Shown here: piece by piece, positions 1 to 8,735 of the stretch
How positions within the stretch are numbered: position 1 is the stretch's first letter
Layout: every line of letters starts with the position of its first letter
Source: Streptomyces longisporoflavus
Lineage (GTDB): Bacteria > Actinomycetota > Actinomycetes > Streptomycetales > Streptomycetaceae
Reading direction: 5' to 3'
NCBI RefSeq assembly: GCF_014649775.1
Contig: NZ_BMTR01000037.1
Location: 1 to 56,399, forward strand
DNA: 56,399 bases
Program-made: the position numbers and the translations under genes
The notes under the pieces: generated by a model
The model's database searches: none
The model's input: the letters and a program-made list of their open reading frames with translations, nothing else
Told to the model about the DNA's origin: nothing

Positions 1-2
1 TC

Positions 3-3000
3 CAGCTCGTCCTCGACAGTGTCCCGCTGCCCTGGCAGCAGACCGACCTGAGCCACCTCCCCGGGGAAGAGCGGGAGGCGGCGTTCGAGCAGATCCTGGC
101 CGAGGACGACCGGATCCATTTCGACCTGGAAAAGCCGCCGTTGGTGCGCATGACCCTGGTGACCATGGGCCCCGACCGGGCCGAACTGGTCTTCACCGCC
201 CACCACGTCATCCTGGACGGCTGGTCGCTGCCGCTGCTGATGCAGGACCTGCTGCGGCTGTACGGCTCCGACGGTGACCCCTCGGTGCTGCCGCGTACGC
301 GGGGCTACCGCGAGTTCCTGGCCTGGCTGGCCCGGCAGGACCACGACGCGGCCGCCCGCGCCTGGGCCGGGGAACTCGACGGACTCGACGAACCCACTTT
401 GCTGTGCCCGGACAACACGGCCGGGCGGGCGGAGGGCGATGACGGAGAAGACGGGCGTGGCGAGGGGATCGGACAGCTCGAAGTGCCGCTGTCCGTGGAG
501 ACGTCCCGCGCGCTGGAACGGCAAGCCGCCGATCTGGGCGTCACCCTGAACACCGTCGTCCAGGCGGCCTGGGCCGTGCTGCTCGGCCGGCTGACCGGGC
601 GCCAGGACGTGGTGTTCGGCACCACGGTGTCCGGCCGCCCGCCCGCCGTCCCGGACATCGACACCATGATCGGCCTGTTCATCAACACCCTTCCCGTACG
701 CGTGACATGCGCCCCCGGCGCCACCTTCGCCCAGATTCTGACGCGCCTGCGGGACCGGCAGGCCGTGCTGCTCGACCACCACCACTACGGCCTCGCACAG
801 ATCCAGCAGGACACCGGCCTGAGCACCCTCTTCGACACCATGGTGGGCTTCCAGTCCTATCCGATCGACCGGGCGGGCCTCACCGAGGCGCACACGACCG
901 CCGGGATCACGTTCACCGGCCTCTCATCGCTCAGCGGCACCCACTACCCGCTCGGCGTGATCGGCAGCTCCGAACCCCGGCTGCGCGTGGCCATGCAGTA
1001 CCAGCGCCACATCTTCGACCACGCGGCGGCGGAGAGCGTCGCCGAGCGCCTCGGACTTGTCCTGCGCAGTCTCGCGGCCGACCCGGACCTGGCCGTCGGT
1101 TCGGTCGAAGTCCTGACACCGGCCGAACGCGACCAGTTCATCGGCGAGTTCGACGACACGGCGGCGCCCCTGCCCCATGCCACCCCTCATGCCACCTTCC
1201 CGGAACTCTTCGCCCACCAGGTGTCGAAGGCCCCGGACGCCGTCGCGGTCATCGACCACGACGAGACGCTGACCTACCGGGAACTCGACGCCCGGTCGAA
1301 CCTGCTGGCTCGCCGGCTGCTGGGGGCCGGGGTGCGGCAGGAGTCCGTGGTGGCCGTGGCGCTGCCGCGCTCGGCGGCGCTGGCGGTGGCCTGGCTGGCC
1401 GTGCTCAAGACGGGCGGCGCGTATCTGCCGGTCGACCCCGGCTACCCGGACGAGAGGATCAGGTACATGCTGGCGGACTCCGGGGCCTGCGTGATCCTTG
1501 CGGACGCGACGACCGCCGCGGGCCTGCCCGAAGCGTCCGTCCTCGTCCTTCACCCGGACGACCCCGGGGACGCCGCGTCCCTGGCGGGCTCCGGCGGCGC
1601 CGCGCTGACCGAGGCGGAGCGCGGGTGGCCGTTGTCGGGCGCGGACGCCGCGTACGTCATCTACACGTCCGGGTCCACCGGCGCCCCCAAGGGCGTGGTG
1701 GTCTCGCATCGCGGGCTCGCGGGCTTCGCTGCGGCCGCCGTGGAGCAGTACGCGGTCGGCCCCGGTGACCGGTTCCTGCAGTTCGCCTCCCCCAGCTTCG
1801 ACGCCTCCGTCCTGGAGCTGTGCTCCTCGCTGCTCGGCGGGGCGACGCTGGTGACGGGCGAGGAGGGGCCGCTGGTCGGCGAGCGCCTCGCCGAGGTCCT
1901 GGCCGAGCGGCGTATCAGTCACACGCTCATCCCGCCCGCGGCCCTGGCCACCGTGCCGCCAGGGGCGGCCGGGGCACTGCCCGAGTTGCGCACGCTGATC
2001 GTCGGGGCCGAGGCCTGTCCGCCCGATCTCGTGGCACGGTGGGCCCCCGGACGCCGGATGATCAACTCGTACGGGCCGACGGAAGCCACGGTGGTCGCCA
2101 CCTGGACGGGCCCGCTGGACCCTGGCGCGACTGCCCCGCCGATCGGCCGCCCGGCGGGCGCCACTCGCGTATACGTCCTGGACGCGGCCCTGCGGCTCGT
2201 CCCGCCGGGAGTGACCGGCGAGTTGTACGTGGCGGGTCCCGGCCTCGCCCGCGGCTATCTGAACCGGCCCGGCCTCACCGCCGCGCGGTTCCCGGCCGAC
2301 CCGTTCGGCGCGCCGGGAGAGCGGATGTACCGCACCGGCGACCTCGTCCAGCGGCAGCCGGACGGCCAGTTGCGGTTCACCGGACGGGCCGACGACCAGA
2401 TCAAACTCCGCGGCTTCCGCGTCGAACCCGGCGAGATCCAGGCGGCGCTCCTGACGCACCCGGATGTCGCGCAGGCCGTGGTGGTCGCCGACGGCCCGAC
2501 AGGCGGCCTGCGTCTTGTGGCGTACGTGGTACCGGCCGCGGACCGAACCGCGGAAGCCGACGGCGGCCCCCTCGCGGACCCGGCGGATCTCGTCGCCGGG
2601 CTGCGGTCCCATCTGCGTGAGCGGCTGCCGGAACACATGGTGCCTTCCGTCGTGGTCGCCATCGACGAGGTGCCCCTGACACCCAACGGCAAGCTGGACC
2701 GGCGCGCTCTCCCGGCGCCGGACCAGTCGGGGCCGGCCGCCGGCAGGGCTCCGCGCAACTCCCGTGAAGAGCTCCTGTGCGGCCTGTTCGCCGAGGTGCT
2801 CGGCCTTGATCGGGTCGGCGTCGACGACGACTTCTTCGCCCTCGGCGGACACTCACTCCTGGCCACTCAACTGGTCAGCCGGATCCGCACGGTGCTCGGT
2901 GTGGAGACATCGCTCCGGCTGGTGTTCGAGTCACCCACCGTCGCCGGGCTGGCTTCCGGGCTTGCCACCGACGGGGACGCCGCCGATTCGGGGGACCCGT

Positions 3001-3734
3001 TCGCGTCCGTACTGCCGATCAGGACGAGCGGGGACAAGGCACCGCTGTGGTGGATCCACCCCGGCAGCGGGCTGTGCTGGATCTACCTCGGATTCGCCGG
3101 ACGGCTGCCCGCGGATCGACCCGTCTACGGCATCCAGGCGAAGGGACTCGACGGAGCGACCCGGCCGCCCGGGTCGATCGACGCCATGGTCGACGACTAC
3201 GTCGAGGAAGTCCTCGCAGCACAGCCCGAGGGCCCCTACCACCTCCTCGGCCTCTCCCTGGGCGGCACCCTCGCCCACGCCATGGCCGCCGAGTTGCAGC
3301 GACGAGGGCACGAGGTGGCGCTGCTCGCCCTCCTCGACAGCGTTCCCGGCACCTTCTTCGAACACTACGAGCCGCCCCACGCCGACGACATCCGCGCCTA
3401 CTTCGGCGAACACCTCATCAGCCCCGCCGGCGCCGGCGACCAAGAGACGTTCGTCGACAACGCGGTCTCCGTGATCGTCGGCCACACCACGATGCTGCGC
3501 AGCTTCACGTCACCGATCTACCGCGGGGACGCACTGTTCTTCAACGCGACGGCCGAAGGAAACGGCTCGTACGCGGACCTGTGGCGCAGCCACATCACCG
3601 GCGCCATCAAGGAGCACGACATCGACAGCACGCACCAGGACATGTACCTGCCCGCCCCCGCCGACGACATCTGCCGGGAGATAAACCGCGCGCTCGACGA
3701 CGCCACGGAGGAAGGTCGCGGGGCGCAGAGCTGA
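3..3734 (+). CDS. NRPS, terminal module C-A-PCP-TE (5' end outside window)
   Basis: Last module of a modular nonribosomal peptide synthetase; the reading frame is open from the left edge, so the gene begins upstream. Order seen: condensation domain (HHVILDGWS, the HHxxxDG active site, near nt 200); adenylation domain from about nt 1195 with YTSGSTGAPKG (ATP loop), NSYGPTE, YRTGDL, GRADDQIKLRGFR and the C-terminal NGKLDRRALP lysine motif; peptidyl carrier protein with DDFFALGGHSLL (phosphopantetheine serine) near nt 2830; type I thioesterase with GLSLGG nucleophile motif near nt 3250. The TE means this module ends the assembly line and releases the peptide. No epimerase or methyltransferase domain is visible here. 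The A-domain pocket, aligned by eye to GrsA, reads about D-A-L-L-I-G-S-V-V-K; I do not assign a substrate. A hairpin terminator follows. The product is unknown. Confidence 0.96.
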   Translation, partial: QLVLDSVPLPWQQTDLSHLPGEEREAAFEQILAEDDRIHFDLEKPPLVRMTLVTMGPDRAELVFTAHHVILDGWSLPLLMQDLLRLYGSDGDPSVLPRTRGYREFLAWLARQDHDAAARAWAGELDGLDEPTLLCPDNTAGRAEGDDGEDGRGEGIGQLEVPLSVETSRALERQAADLGVTLNTVVQAAWAVLLGRLTGRQDVVFGTTVSGRPPAVPDIDTMIGLFINTLPVRVTCAPGATFAQILTRLRDRQAVLLDHHHYGLAQIQQDTGLSTLFDTMVGFQSYPIDRAGLTEAHTTAGITFTGLSSLSGTHYPLGVIGSSEPRLRVAMQYQRHIFDHAAAESVAERLGLVLRSLAADPDLAVGSVEVLTPAERDQFIGEFDDTAAPLPHATPHATFPELFAHQVSKAPDAVAVIDHDETLTYRELDARSNLLARRLLGAGVRQESVVAVALPRSAALAVAWLAVLKTGGAYLPVDPGYPDERIRYMLADSGACVILADATTAAGLPEASVLVLHPDDPGDAASLAGSGGAALTEAERGWPLSGADAAYVIYTSGSTGAPKGVVVSHRGLAGFAAAAVEQYAVGPGDRFLQFASPSFDASVLELCSSLLGGATLVTGEEGPLVGERLAEVLAERRISHTLIPPAALATVPPGAAGALPELRTLIVGAEACPPDLVARWAPGRRMINSYGPTEATVVATWTGPLDPGATAPPIGRPAGATRVYVLDAALRLVPPGVTGELYVAGPGLARGYLNRPGLTAARFPADPFGAPGERMYRTGDLVQRQPDGQLRFTGRADDQIKLRGFRVEPGEIQAALLTHPDVAQAVVVADGPTGGLRLVAYVVPAADRTAEADGGPLADPADLVAGLRSHLRERLPEHMVPSVVVAIDEVPLTPNGKLDRRALPAPDQSGPAAGRAPRNSREELLCGLFAEVLGLDRVGVDDDFFALGGHSLLATQLVSRIRTVLGVETSLRLVFESPTVAGLASGLATDGDAADSGDPFASVLPIRTSGDKAPLWWIHPGSGLCWIYLGFAGRLPADRPVYGIQAKGLDGATRPPGSIDAMVDDYVEEVLAAQPEGPYHLLGLSLGGTLAHAMAAELQRRGHEVALLALLDSVPGTFFEHYEPPHADDIRAYFGEHLISPAGAGDQETFVDNAVSVIVGHTTMLRSFTSPIYRGDALFFNATAEGNGSYADLWRSHITGAIKEHDIDSTHQDMYLPAPADDICREINRALDDATEEGRGAQS

Positions 3735-3744
3735 TCCGGCGCCG

Positions 3745-3780
3745 GCGCGGCGTGGTGCGAGTCGTCCCCCCACGCCGCGC
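3745..3780 (+). terminator. hairpin terminator after the NRPS
   Basis: Perfect 11-bp inverted repeat GCGCGGCGTGG / CCACGCCGCGC with a 14-nt loop, starting 11 nt after the NRPS stop codon. There is no U-tract, which is common for Streptomyces terminators. Confidence 0.7.
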
Positions 3781-3855
3781 ACGGGGCCCTCACAGCAGCC
3801 CGGGATCGGCCGCTGCTGACGGCAGGCGCACCGCCGGATCCAGGGGCGGAGCTGC

Positions 3856-4344
3856 TCAGATGTCCAGGGAGTCGAGATCGCGGCGCAGAACGTTGCGAGC
3901 CGCTTCCGTCGCCTCTCGGTGCGCCTGCCTGGCCGCTTGATAATCCGGTGTCGGCACGGTGGCACCGGAGGCGAGTACCTCGCGGATCTGTCGCAGCGAG
4001 ATGTACGACGCGTCGATCGCCGCCGCCACATCCCGGGACGCCGTGAGGATCAGCCGTTCCCGTGCCTCATCGCATCCCGACGCCTGGTGTACCTGGCGAA
4101 TCCTGGCCGCTCTGACCTGCGGGTTCGCATGCTCTTCGTCGGCGGCCAACCGCATGGCCTCGTGCGCCCTGCGAAAGGAGACGAGGCAGTCCGCGTACAG
4201 GGTCCGGCGATCCTGGAGCCTGCTGTCCCTGGCGGTACGCCGCCAGCGCACGTGCTCGCCGACCAAGGTAGCTCCCACTCCCAGTACGGCTCCGAGCCCC
4301 GTCCCGACCAGACTCGACCACTCCACGCCAACAGATGGTGCCAT
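3856..4344 (-). CDS. small membrane-anchored hypothetical protein
   Basis: About 162 residues. The chosen start (ATG at 4344, MAPSVGVEW) leads directly into one hydrophobic segment (LVGTGLGAVLGVGATLVGE), followed by a charged, largely helical tail rich in Arg, Glu and Ala that could form a coiled coil (LYADCLVSFRRAHEAMRLAADEEH...). The frame is open further upstream, but that part is Arg/Pro-rich and overlaps the divergent toxin-antitoxin genes, so I regard it as a shadow. Proteins with one N-terminal membrane helix and a helical cytoplasmic domain are common in streptomycetes and have no assigned function. It is divergent from the antitoxin gene at 4437, with about 90 bp between the starts. 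No function is assigned. Confidence 0.7.
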   Translation of the reverse strand: MAPSVGVEWSSLVGTGLGAVLGVGATLVGEHVRWRRTARDSRLQDRRTLYADCLVSFRRAHEAMRLAADEEHANPQVRAARIRQVHQASGCDEARERLILTASRDVAAAIDASYISLRQIREVLASGATVPTPDYQAARQAHREATEAARNVLRRDLDSLDI

Positions 4345-4436
4345 GCGGTCACAGGAACCAGAACCCTCACGGCCCCCGGCGCGGGTCTCCGAGAAGGGAT
4401 GGCATGAGTTGGCACCAGGTAGGTACCATGGGAGGT

Positions 4437-4676
4437 ATGCCATCACTGAATGTGTCCTTCTCCGAAGAAGAGATGGAAGGCGTGCGCGCGGCGGCCGCCG
4501 CCGAGGGCAAGAGCCTGAAGTCCTACCTCCATGACCTCGGGGTACGGGAGATGCAGCGCAAGCAGTTCGTCGCCGGCGCCGCGATGTGGGCGGACCGGCT
4601 CCGACCGGAGTTCGACGCCGCCTTCCCCGACGAGGTGCCGCCCTCGCAGCGAGGTAACCGGACCGCAGCCGCCTGA
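4437..4676 (+). CDS. ribbon-helix-helix-type antitoxin
   Basis: 79 residues from the ATG at 4437 (MPSLNVSFSEEEMEGVRAAA), the start that matches the usual beginning of this antitoxin group. An ATG at 4428 would add three residues; the GGGAGG just before 4437 is too close for ideal SD spacing, so the exact start is uncertain. The N-terminal beta strand (SLNVSF) followed by EEEMEGVRAAAAAEGKSLKSYLHDL fits a short RHH/CopG-like DNA-binding fold; the C-terminal half would bind the toxin. It overlaps the downstream toxin gene by one base (TGATG), typical of co-translated TA pairs. It probably represses its own operon, as RHH antitoxins do (inference). Confidence 0.75.
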   Translation: MPSLNVSFSEEEMEGVRAAAAAEGKSLKSYLHDLGVREMQRKQFVAGAAMWADRLRPEFDAAFPDEVPPSQRGNRTAAA

Positions 4677-5056
4677 TGGTTCTGCACATCGACGTCTCCT
4701 GGCTGCTCGACATCCAGGAGACAGCCCTCGACAACAACGACGACGTCTCCGTCGCGGACTACTCCGCGCTCGTCGCGGCGGTCGCGCGGCACAAGACGCG
4801 GATGCCGACTCTGGAGGCGTCCGATCCGGACGCCGCATGGCGCGCCGCGGCGCTTCTGCACACGATCGTGCAACTGGAACCGCTGCCGCACCGCAACAGC
4901 CTCTTCGCCGTGTTTGTCGCCGCCCAGTACATGGATCAGTCAGGCGAGGGGATCGATCCGCCCTACGGCGCCCTGTCGGACCTCGTCCGCAAGGTCCGCG
5001 AAACCAGGATCAGCGTCTACACCGTCGCCGAGGTCCTGCGCACCTGGAGAGTCTGA
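4676..5056 (+). CDS. Fic/Doc-like toxin component of a TA system
   Basis: 126 residues, translationally coupled to the antitoxin. The sequence (IDVSWLLDIQE, VADYSALVAAVARH, AWRAAALLHTIVQLEPLPHRNSLFAVFVAAQYM, GEGIDPPYGALSDLV) is recognisable as the Streptomyces group usually labelled fic-family toxin-antitoxin system, toxin component. In true Doc/Fic proteins the loop at this place is HxFx(D/E)GNKR and transfers AMP or phosphate to a target such as EF-Tu. Here it reads PHRNSLF: the histidine is present but the Gly-Asn-Lys/Arg part is missing. Either this subgroup uses a changed active site or it is not an AMP/phospho-transferase. The operon layout, not the active site, is the main support for the toxin role. 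Confidence 0.65.
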   Translation: MVLHIDVSWLLDIQETALDNNDDVSVADYSALVAAVARHKTRMPTLEASDPDAAWRAAALLHTIVQLEPLPHRNSLFAVFVAAQYMDQSGEGIDPPYGALSDLVRKVRETRISVYTVAEVLRTWRV

Positions 5057-5336
5057 AACTCCCGCCCGCGCATCGGTGAGCGAGGCCCCTGACTCGGCTC
5101 GACCTGAAGCGGGGCGGCATGCTCTCCGGCCGCATCGACGTTATGCCGGGATGAGAGATGGTCCAGGCAGATTTTAGCCGAACCCCCACCCCCACAGGGT
5201 CAGTTCGAGCTGCCGGGAACGCCATCACGTGACCGCAAATTCACACCCAGGCCATTGACCCGCCGAGTCGCCCCCGCGAGCACCGGCGAACGCCCGCCAG
5301 GCGGGCCGCCGGCCGGGACTGCCCAACGCGCCACCG
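5057..5336. other. non-coding gap between the TA pair and the aromatic operon
   Basis: I see no convincing gene in this stretch. It holds short GC-rich inverted repeats, such as CGCCCGCCAGGCGGGC near 5290, that may end the TA transcript. The promoter and operator-like repeats of the next operon begin at its right edge. Confidence 0.5.
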
Positions 5337-5365
5337 TTGACCTGGCGGTAACACCTGCTTAATAT
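5337..5365 (+). promoter_or_regulatory. near-consensus sigma70 (HrdB-type) promoter
   Basis: TTGACC (5337-5342), exactly 17 bp, then TAATAT (5360-5365). This is close to the TTGACA-N17-TATAAT consensus and unusually clean for high-GC DNA. It would start transcription near 5372, leaving a leader of about 100 nt before the ATG at 5475. Confidence 0.8.
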
Positions 5366-5375
5366 CGTCCGCACA

Positions 5376-5411
5376 CCAATGGTTGGCGTACGGACTATCT
5401 CAGACTATCTC
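5376..5411. promoter_or_regulatory. operator-like repeats just downstream of the promoter
   Basis: Two repeat types lie in the leader. One is the inverted repeat CCAA-TGG-TTGG (5376-5386). The other is two direct copies of GACTATCTC (5393-5401 and 5403-5411) repeating every 10 bp, so on one face of the helix. Their position just past the predicted start site would suit a repressor such as the MarR or IclR protein encoded in the same operon. That pairing is inference. Confidence 0.4.
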
Positions 5412-5474
5412 GTTGGGACCGCCCTCCCCCCTGCGCCTCCGAGCCCTCCGTCCCATCAGCTCAAAGGAGGCCGT

Positions 5475-6686
5475 ATGCCCACATCTCCTGCGTCACACGT
5501 CGCCGTCGTCGGCGGCGGCATCGGCGGCCTCGCCGCCGCCCTGGCCACCGCCCGCGCCGGACACCGCGTAACCCTCGTAGAACGGGCCGCCCAGTTCGGC
5601 GAGATCGGCGCGGGCCTGCAGCTCGCCCCCAACGCCTCGCACGCGCTGGACGAGCTCGGCGTGCTGGACGCCGTCCGGCAGCACGCGGTCACCCCGCCGC
5701 GCCTGGTCATGATGGACGCCCTGACCGGCGATCAGATCACCTCGCTCGATCTGCGCAGCGATGCCTACACCCAGCGGTTCCGGCATCCCTACCTGGTGAC
5801 CCACCGCACCGACCTGCACGCCGCCCTCCTGGCAGCCTGCACGGACCACCCCGCCATCACCCTGCGCACCGGACACACGGTCACCAGCGCCGAACAGGAC
5901 CCGTCACAGGCCAGGCTTTCGTTCGCCGAGTCCGACGAGACGCTGGCCGCAGACGCCGTGATCGCGGCGGACGGCCTGTACTCACGCCTGAGGCAGACCC
6001 TGGTCGGCGACGGACAGCCCGTCTGCTCCCGGTACGTGGCCTTCCGCGGCGCGCTGCCGACGGAGCGGATGACCGGCCGCATGTCCCGGCACGCCGCATC
6101 CGAAGCCGTCATGGTCTGGGCCGGGCCCCGCATGCACCTCGTCCAGTACCCGGTACGCCGCGGCGAGCTCTACAACCAAGTCGCCGTGTTCGAGAGCGAC
6201 CGCTACACGCCGGACTCGGACGACTGGGGCACCGAAGCCGAGCTGGAGGAGCGCTTCGCCGGCGCCTGCGAGACGGTCCGCGACGCGCTGCCGCTGATCT
6301 CCCGCCAGCGGCGCTGGCCGCTCTTCGACCGGCGACCCACCGACAACTGGGTCCACGGGCGGATCGTGCTGCTCGGTGACGCGGCCCACCCGATGCTGCA
6401 ATACCTCGCCCAGGGCGCCTGCCAGGCTCTGGAAGACGCCGTCGCACTGGGCAGGGCCTTGCACGATCACCCCCACCCCGGCGACGCCTTCGCCGCGTAC
6501 GCGGCCGTCCGCCGGGAGCGAGCCGCGCGCATCCAGACCAACGCCCGCCGCTTCGGCGAGATCTGCCACCTCGAGGGCATGGGAGCCACGCTGCGCAACA
6601 TGCTGCTCTCCGCCCGCTCCCCCGAGGACTTCGACGACATCTCCTGGGTGTGGACCCCGGCCGCGGCCGCGGTTCCCGCCCTGTGA
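5475..6686 (+). CDS. FAD-dependent aromatic monooxygenase (salicylate / 3-hydroxybenzoate hydroxylase type)
   Basis: 403 residues from the ATG at 5475, which has an ideal AAAGGAGG site 5 nt upstream; the open frame upstream of it is leader. Class A flavoprotein hydroxylase: GxGxxG dinucleotide motif VAVVGGGIGGLAAAL near residue 10, the DG motif AADGLYSRLR about two fifths of the way along, and the GD motif GDAAHPMLQYLAQGACQALEDA in the last third. These enzymes use NAD(P)H and O2 to hydroxylate a phenolic acid. With gentisate 1,2-dioxygenase 17 bp downstream, the likely product is gentisate, from 3-hydroxybenzoate (6-hydroxylation) or salicylate (5-hydroxylation). The sequence alone does not decide between these. 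It is the first gene of a gentisate-type operon. Confidence 0.9.
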   Translation: MPTSPASHVAVVGGGIGGLAAALATARAGHRVTLVERAAQFGEIGAGLQLAPNASHALDELGVLDAVRQHAVTPPRLVMMDALTGDQITSLDLRSDAYTQRFRHPYLVTHRTDLHAALLAACTDHPAITLRTGHTVTSAEQDPSQARLSFAESDETLAADAVIAADGLYSRLRQTLVGDGQPVCSRYVAFRGALPTERMTGRMSRHAASEAVMVWAGPRMHLVQYPVRRGELYNQVAVFESDRYTPDSDDWGTEAELEERFAGACETVRDALPLISRQRRWPLFDRRPTDNWVHGRIVLLGDAAHPMLQYLAQGACQALEDAVALGRALHDHPHPGDAFAAYAAVRRERAARIQTNARRFGEICHLEGMGATLRNMLLSARSPEDFDDISWVWTPAAAAVPAL

Positions 6687-6703
6687 CACGAGTGGAGGAG
6701 ACC

Positions 6704-7741
6704 ATGACCGACGATCCCGCGTACAAGGCGCTGGAGAACCTCGGCGCTGCGCCGCTGTGGCGCTTCTACGGCAACCTGTTCCCCGCCGAGCCCAAAAGCC
6801 GGGCGGTGCCCTACCGCTGGAGCTGGCGCGAGCTGCGGCCCCAACTGCTGCACTTCTCCGAAACGTTGTCGCTGGAGGAGGCCGAACGACGGGTGCTGAT
6901 GCTCGTCAATCCGGGACTTGCCGATCCGCCGGCCACCGTGAACAGCCTGTACGCGGGGCTGCAGATCATTCTCCCCGGGGAAACCGCGCAGGCACACCGG
7001 CACACCTCCAACGCCTTCCGGTTCATCCTGGAGGGCAGCGGCGCATGGACCACCGTGAACGGCGAGCGGGTCTTCATGGCACCGGGCGATCTGCTGCTCA
7101 CCCCCGGCTGGCACTGGCACGACCACACGCACGAAGGCAGCGAGCCGATGATCTGGCTCGACGCGCTCGACTACCCGCTGGTGAACGCGCTCGAAGCGGG
7201 CTTCTACGAGAAGTATCCCGAGCGCCTGCAGCCCGTCACACGGCCCGACGACGCGGGCAGCCGGCAGTTCCTGCACGGGCGGCTCACTCCGGCGTGGCTG
7301 TCCCCCGAGGGCCCCAACTCGCCGGTCACCCGCTACACCTGGGCCGAGACCGAGCGGGCGCTGGACGCGATCGCGGACAGCGCCACGGGCAGCGACGTCG
7401 ACGGGATCGTGCTGGAGTACACCAACCCGTGGACCGGCGGGCCGGTCATGCCGACCATCGGCTGCCGGGTGCAGCGGCTGCGGCCCGGGTTCGAGGGGGC
7501 GGGTCACAAGCACACCGCCTCCACGATCTTCAGCGTCGTACGGGGCGAGGGCGCCACGATCGTCGACGGGGTGCGGCTGGAGTGGTCCCGGCACGACACC
7601 TTCGCGGTGCCCGGCTGGGCGTCCTACCGGCACGTGAACACGTCCGGGTCCAAGGACGCGGTCCTCTTCTCCTACAGCGACGAGCCGGTCATGCGCTCGC
7701 TGGGCCTGTACCGCAGCCAGAGCGCCGACCCCGGCGCCTGA
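6704..7741 (+). CDS. gentisate 1,2-dioxygenase
   Basis: 345 residues; the ATG at 6704 follows GTGGAGGAG. Bicupin Fe(II) ring-cleavage enzyme: the first cupin carries AHRHTSNAFRFILEGSG and PGWHWHDHTHEG with the metal-binding histidines; the second cupin carries AGHKHTASTIFSVVRGEG. WSWRELRPQL in the N-terminal part is also typical of the family. Gentisate dioxygenase opens 2,5-dihydroxybenzoate between C1 and C2 to give maleylpyruvate, using O2 without an organic cofactor. It lies between a hydroxylase that could make gentisate and an FAH-family hydrolase that could split the ring-cleavage product, so the order fits the gentisate route. 1-hydroxy-2-naphthoate dioxygenase is a related alternative. 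Confidence 0.92.
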   Translation: MTDDPAYKALENLGAAPLWRFYGNLFPAEPKSRAVPYRWSWRELRPQLLHFSETLSLEEAERRVLMLVNPGLADPPATVNSLYAGLQIILPGETAQAHRHTSNAFRFILEGSGAWTTVNGERVFMAPGDLLLTPGWHWHDHTHEGSEPMIWLDALDYPLVNALEAGFYEKYPERLQPVTRPDDAGSRQFLHGRLTPAWLSPEGPNSPVTRYTWAETERALDAIADSATGSDVDGIVLEYTNPWTGGPVMPTIGCRVQRLRPGFEGAGHKHTASTIFSVVRGEGATIVDGVRLEWSRHDTFAVPGWASYRHVNTSGSKDAVLFSYSDEPVMRSLGLYRSQSADPGA

Positions 7742-7789
7742 CCATTTCCCTCCCCCCGGTTCTCTGACTTCTCCAACAAGGAGGCACTG

Positions 7790-8644
7790 ATGCGCCTTGC
7801 GCTCTTCAACAAGGGGCGGCTCGGGCTCGTCGACGGCGAAGACCTCGTCGATGTGACCGACCTGCTCGCTCCGTCCACCACCACGCCGTCCGGCGCACTG
7901 CACCAGTACATCGAGCTCGTCGACCGCGACGGTGCGCGGCAATTCGATCTGTCGGGCCGCGCACGCGTTCCGCTGGCCCAAGCTGTCCTGGAGGCACCGC
8001 TCCCCCGCCCGGGAAAGATCGTCGGCGCGCCGGTCAACTACCTCGACCACAAGGCCGAGATGCAGTACTCGACGTCCATTGCCGACCTGGGAGTGTTCCT
8101 CAAGGCGAACTCCTCGGTGATCGGGCCCGGCCAGGACATCGTGCTGCCCTACAGCGACAAGCGCACCGATCAGGAGGGCGAGCTGGGCGTGGTCATCGGC
8201 CGCACCGCTTCACGCGTGCGCGCCGAGGACGCCCTGGACTACGTGTTCGGCTACACCTGCGTGCTGGACATCACGGTTCGTTCCGGCGAGGACCGCTCCA
8301 CACGCAAGTCGTTCGACACGTTCACCCCTGTCGGGCCATGGGTCGTGACCGCCGACGAGATCCCCGACCCCGACGCGCTGGAACTGCGGTGCGACGTCGC
8401 CGGTAAGACGCGCCAGCGTGCCAACACCGCGGATCTCATCTTCGGCGTCCGGCAGTTGATCGCGTACACCTCGTCGGTGATGGCGTTGCACCCGGGCGAT
8501 GTGATCGCGACCGGAACACCCGCCGGGGTGGGGCCGCTGGCCCACGGCGACCGCGTCGTCGTCGACATCGAGCAGGTCGGCCGCCTCGAGGTCGGCGTCG
8601 ACGGCTCGCAGGCCATCCCCTACGAGCAGCGCCCCGGCCGCTAG
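7790..8644 (+). CDS. FAH-family hydrolase, probable fumarylpyruvate (or maleylpyruvate) hydrolase
   Basis: 284 residues; ATG at 7790 with AAGGAGG upstream. C-terminal fumarylacetoacetate-hydrolase fold: KIVGAPVNYLDHKAEM, then the acidic metal motif QEGELGVVIG, YVFGYTCVLDITVR, and the late motif LHPGDVIATGTPAGVGPLAHGDRV. In gentisate operons this protein cleaves fumarylpyruvate (after isomerisation) or maleylpyruvate directly to pyruvate plus fumarate or malate. No maleylpyruvate isomerase of the DinB/mycothiol or GST type is seen nearby, so either the isomerase lies elsewhere or this enzyme acts directly. The FAH family also includes hydratases and decarboxylases, so the exact reaction is inferred from context. 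Confidence 0.85.
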   Translation: MRLALFNKGRLGLVDGEDLVDVTDLLAPSTTTPSGALHQYIELVDRDGARQFDLSGRARVPLAQAVLEAPLPRPGKIVGAPVNYLDHKAEMQYSTSIADLGVFLKANSSVIGPGQDIVLPYSDKRTDQEGELGVVIGRTASRVRAEDALDYVFGYTCVLDITVRSGEDRSTRKSFDTFTPVGPWVVTADEIPDPDALELRCDVAGKTRQRANTADLIFGVRQLIAYTSSVMALHPGDVIATGTPAGVGPLAHGDRVVVDIEQVGRLEVGVDGSQAIPYEQRPGR

Positions 8645-8735
8645 GCGAGCGCCGCAGCGGCGTGGTGGCGCCCCTAGAATTCAAGCGGTCGGCCGCCGCC
8701 GGGCGACACCACGTCGGCACAGAGAGACACAAACC

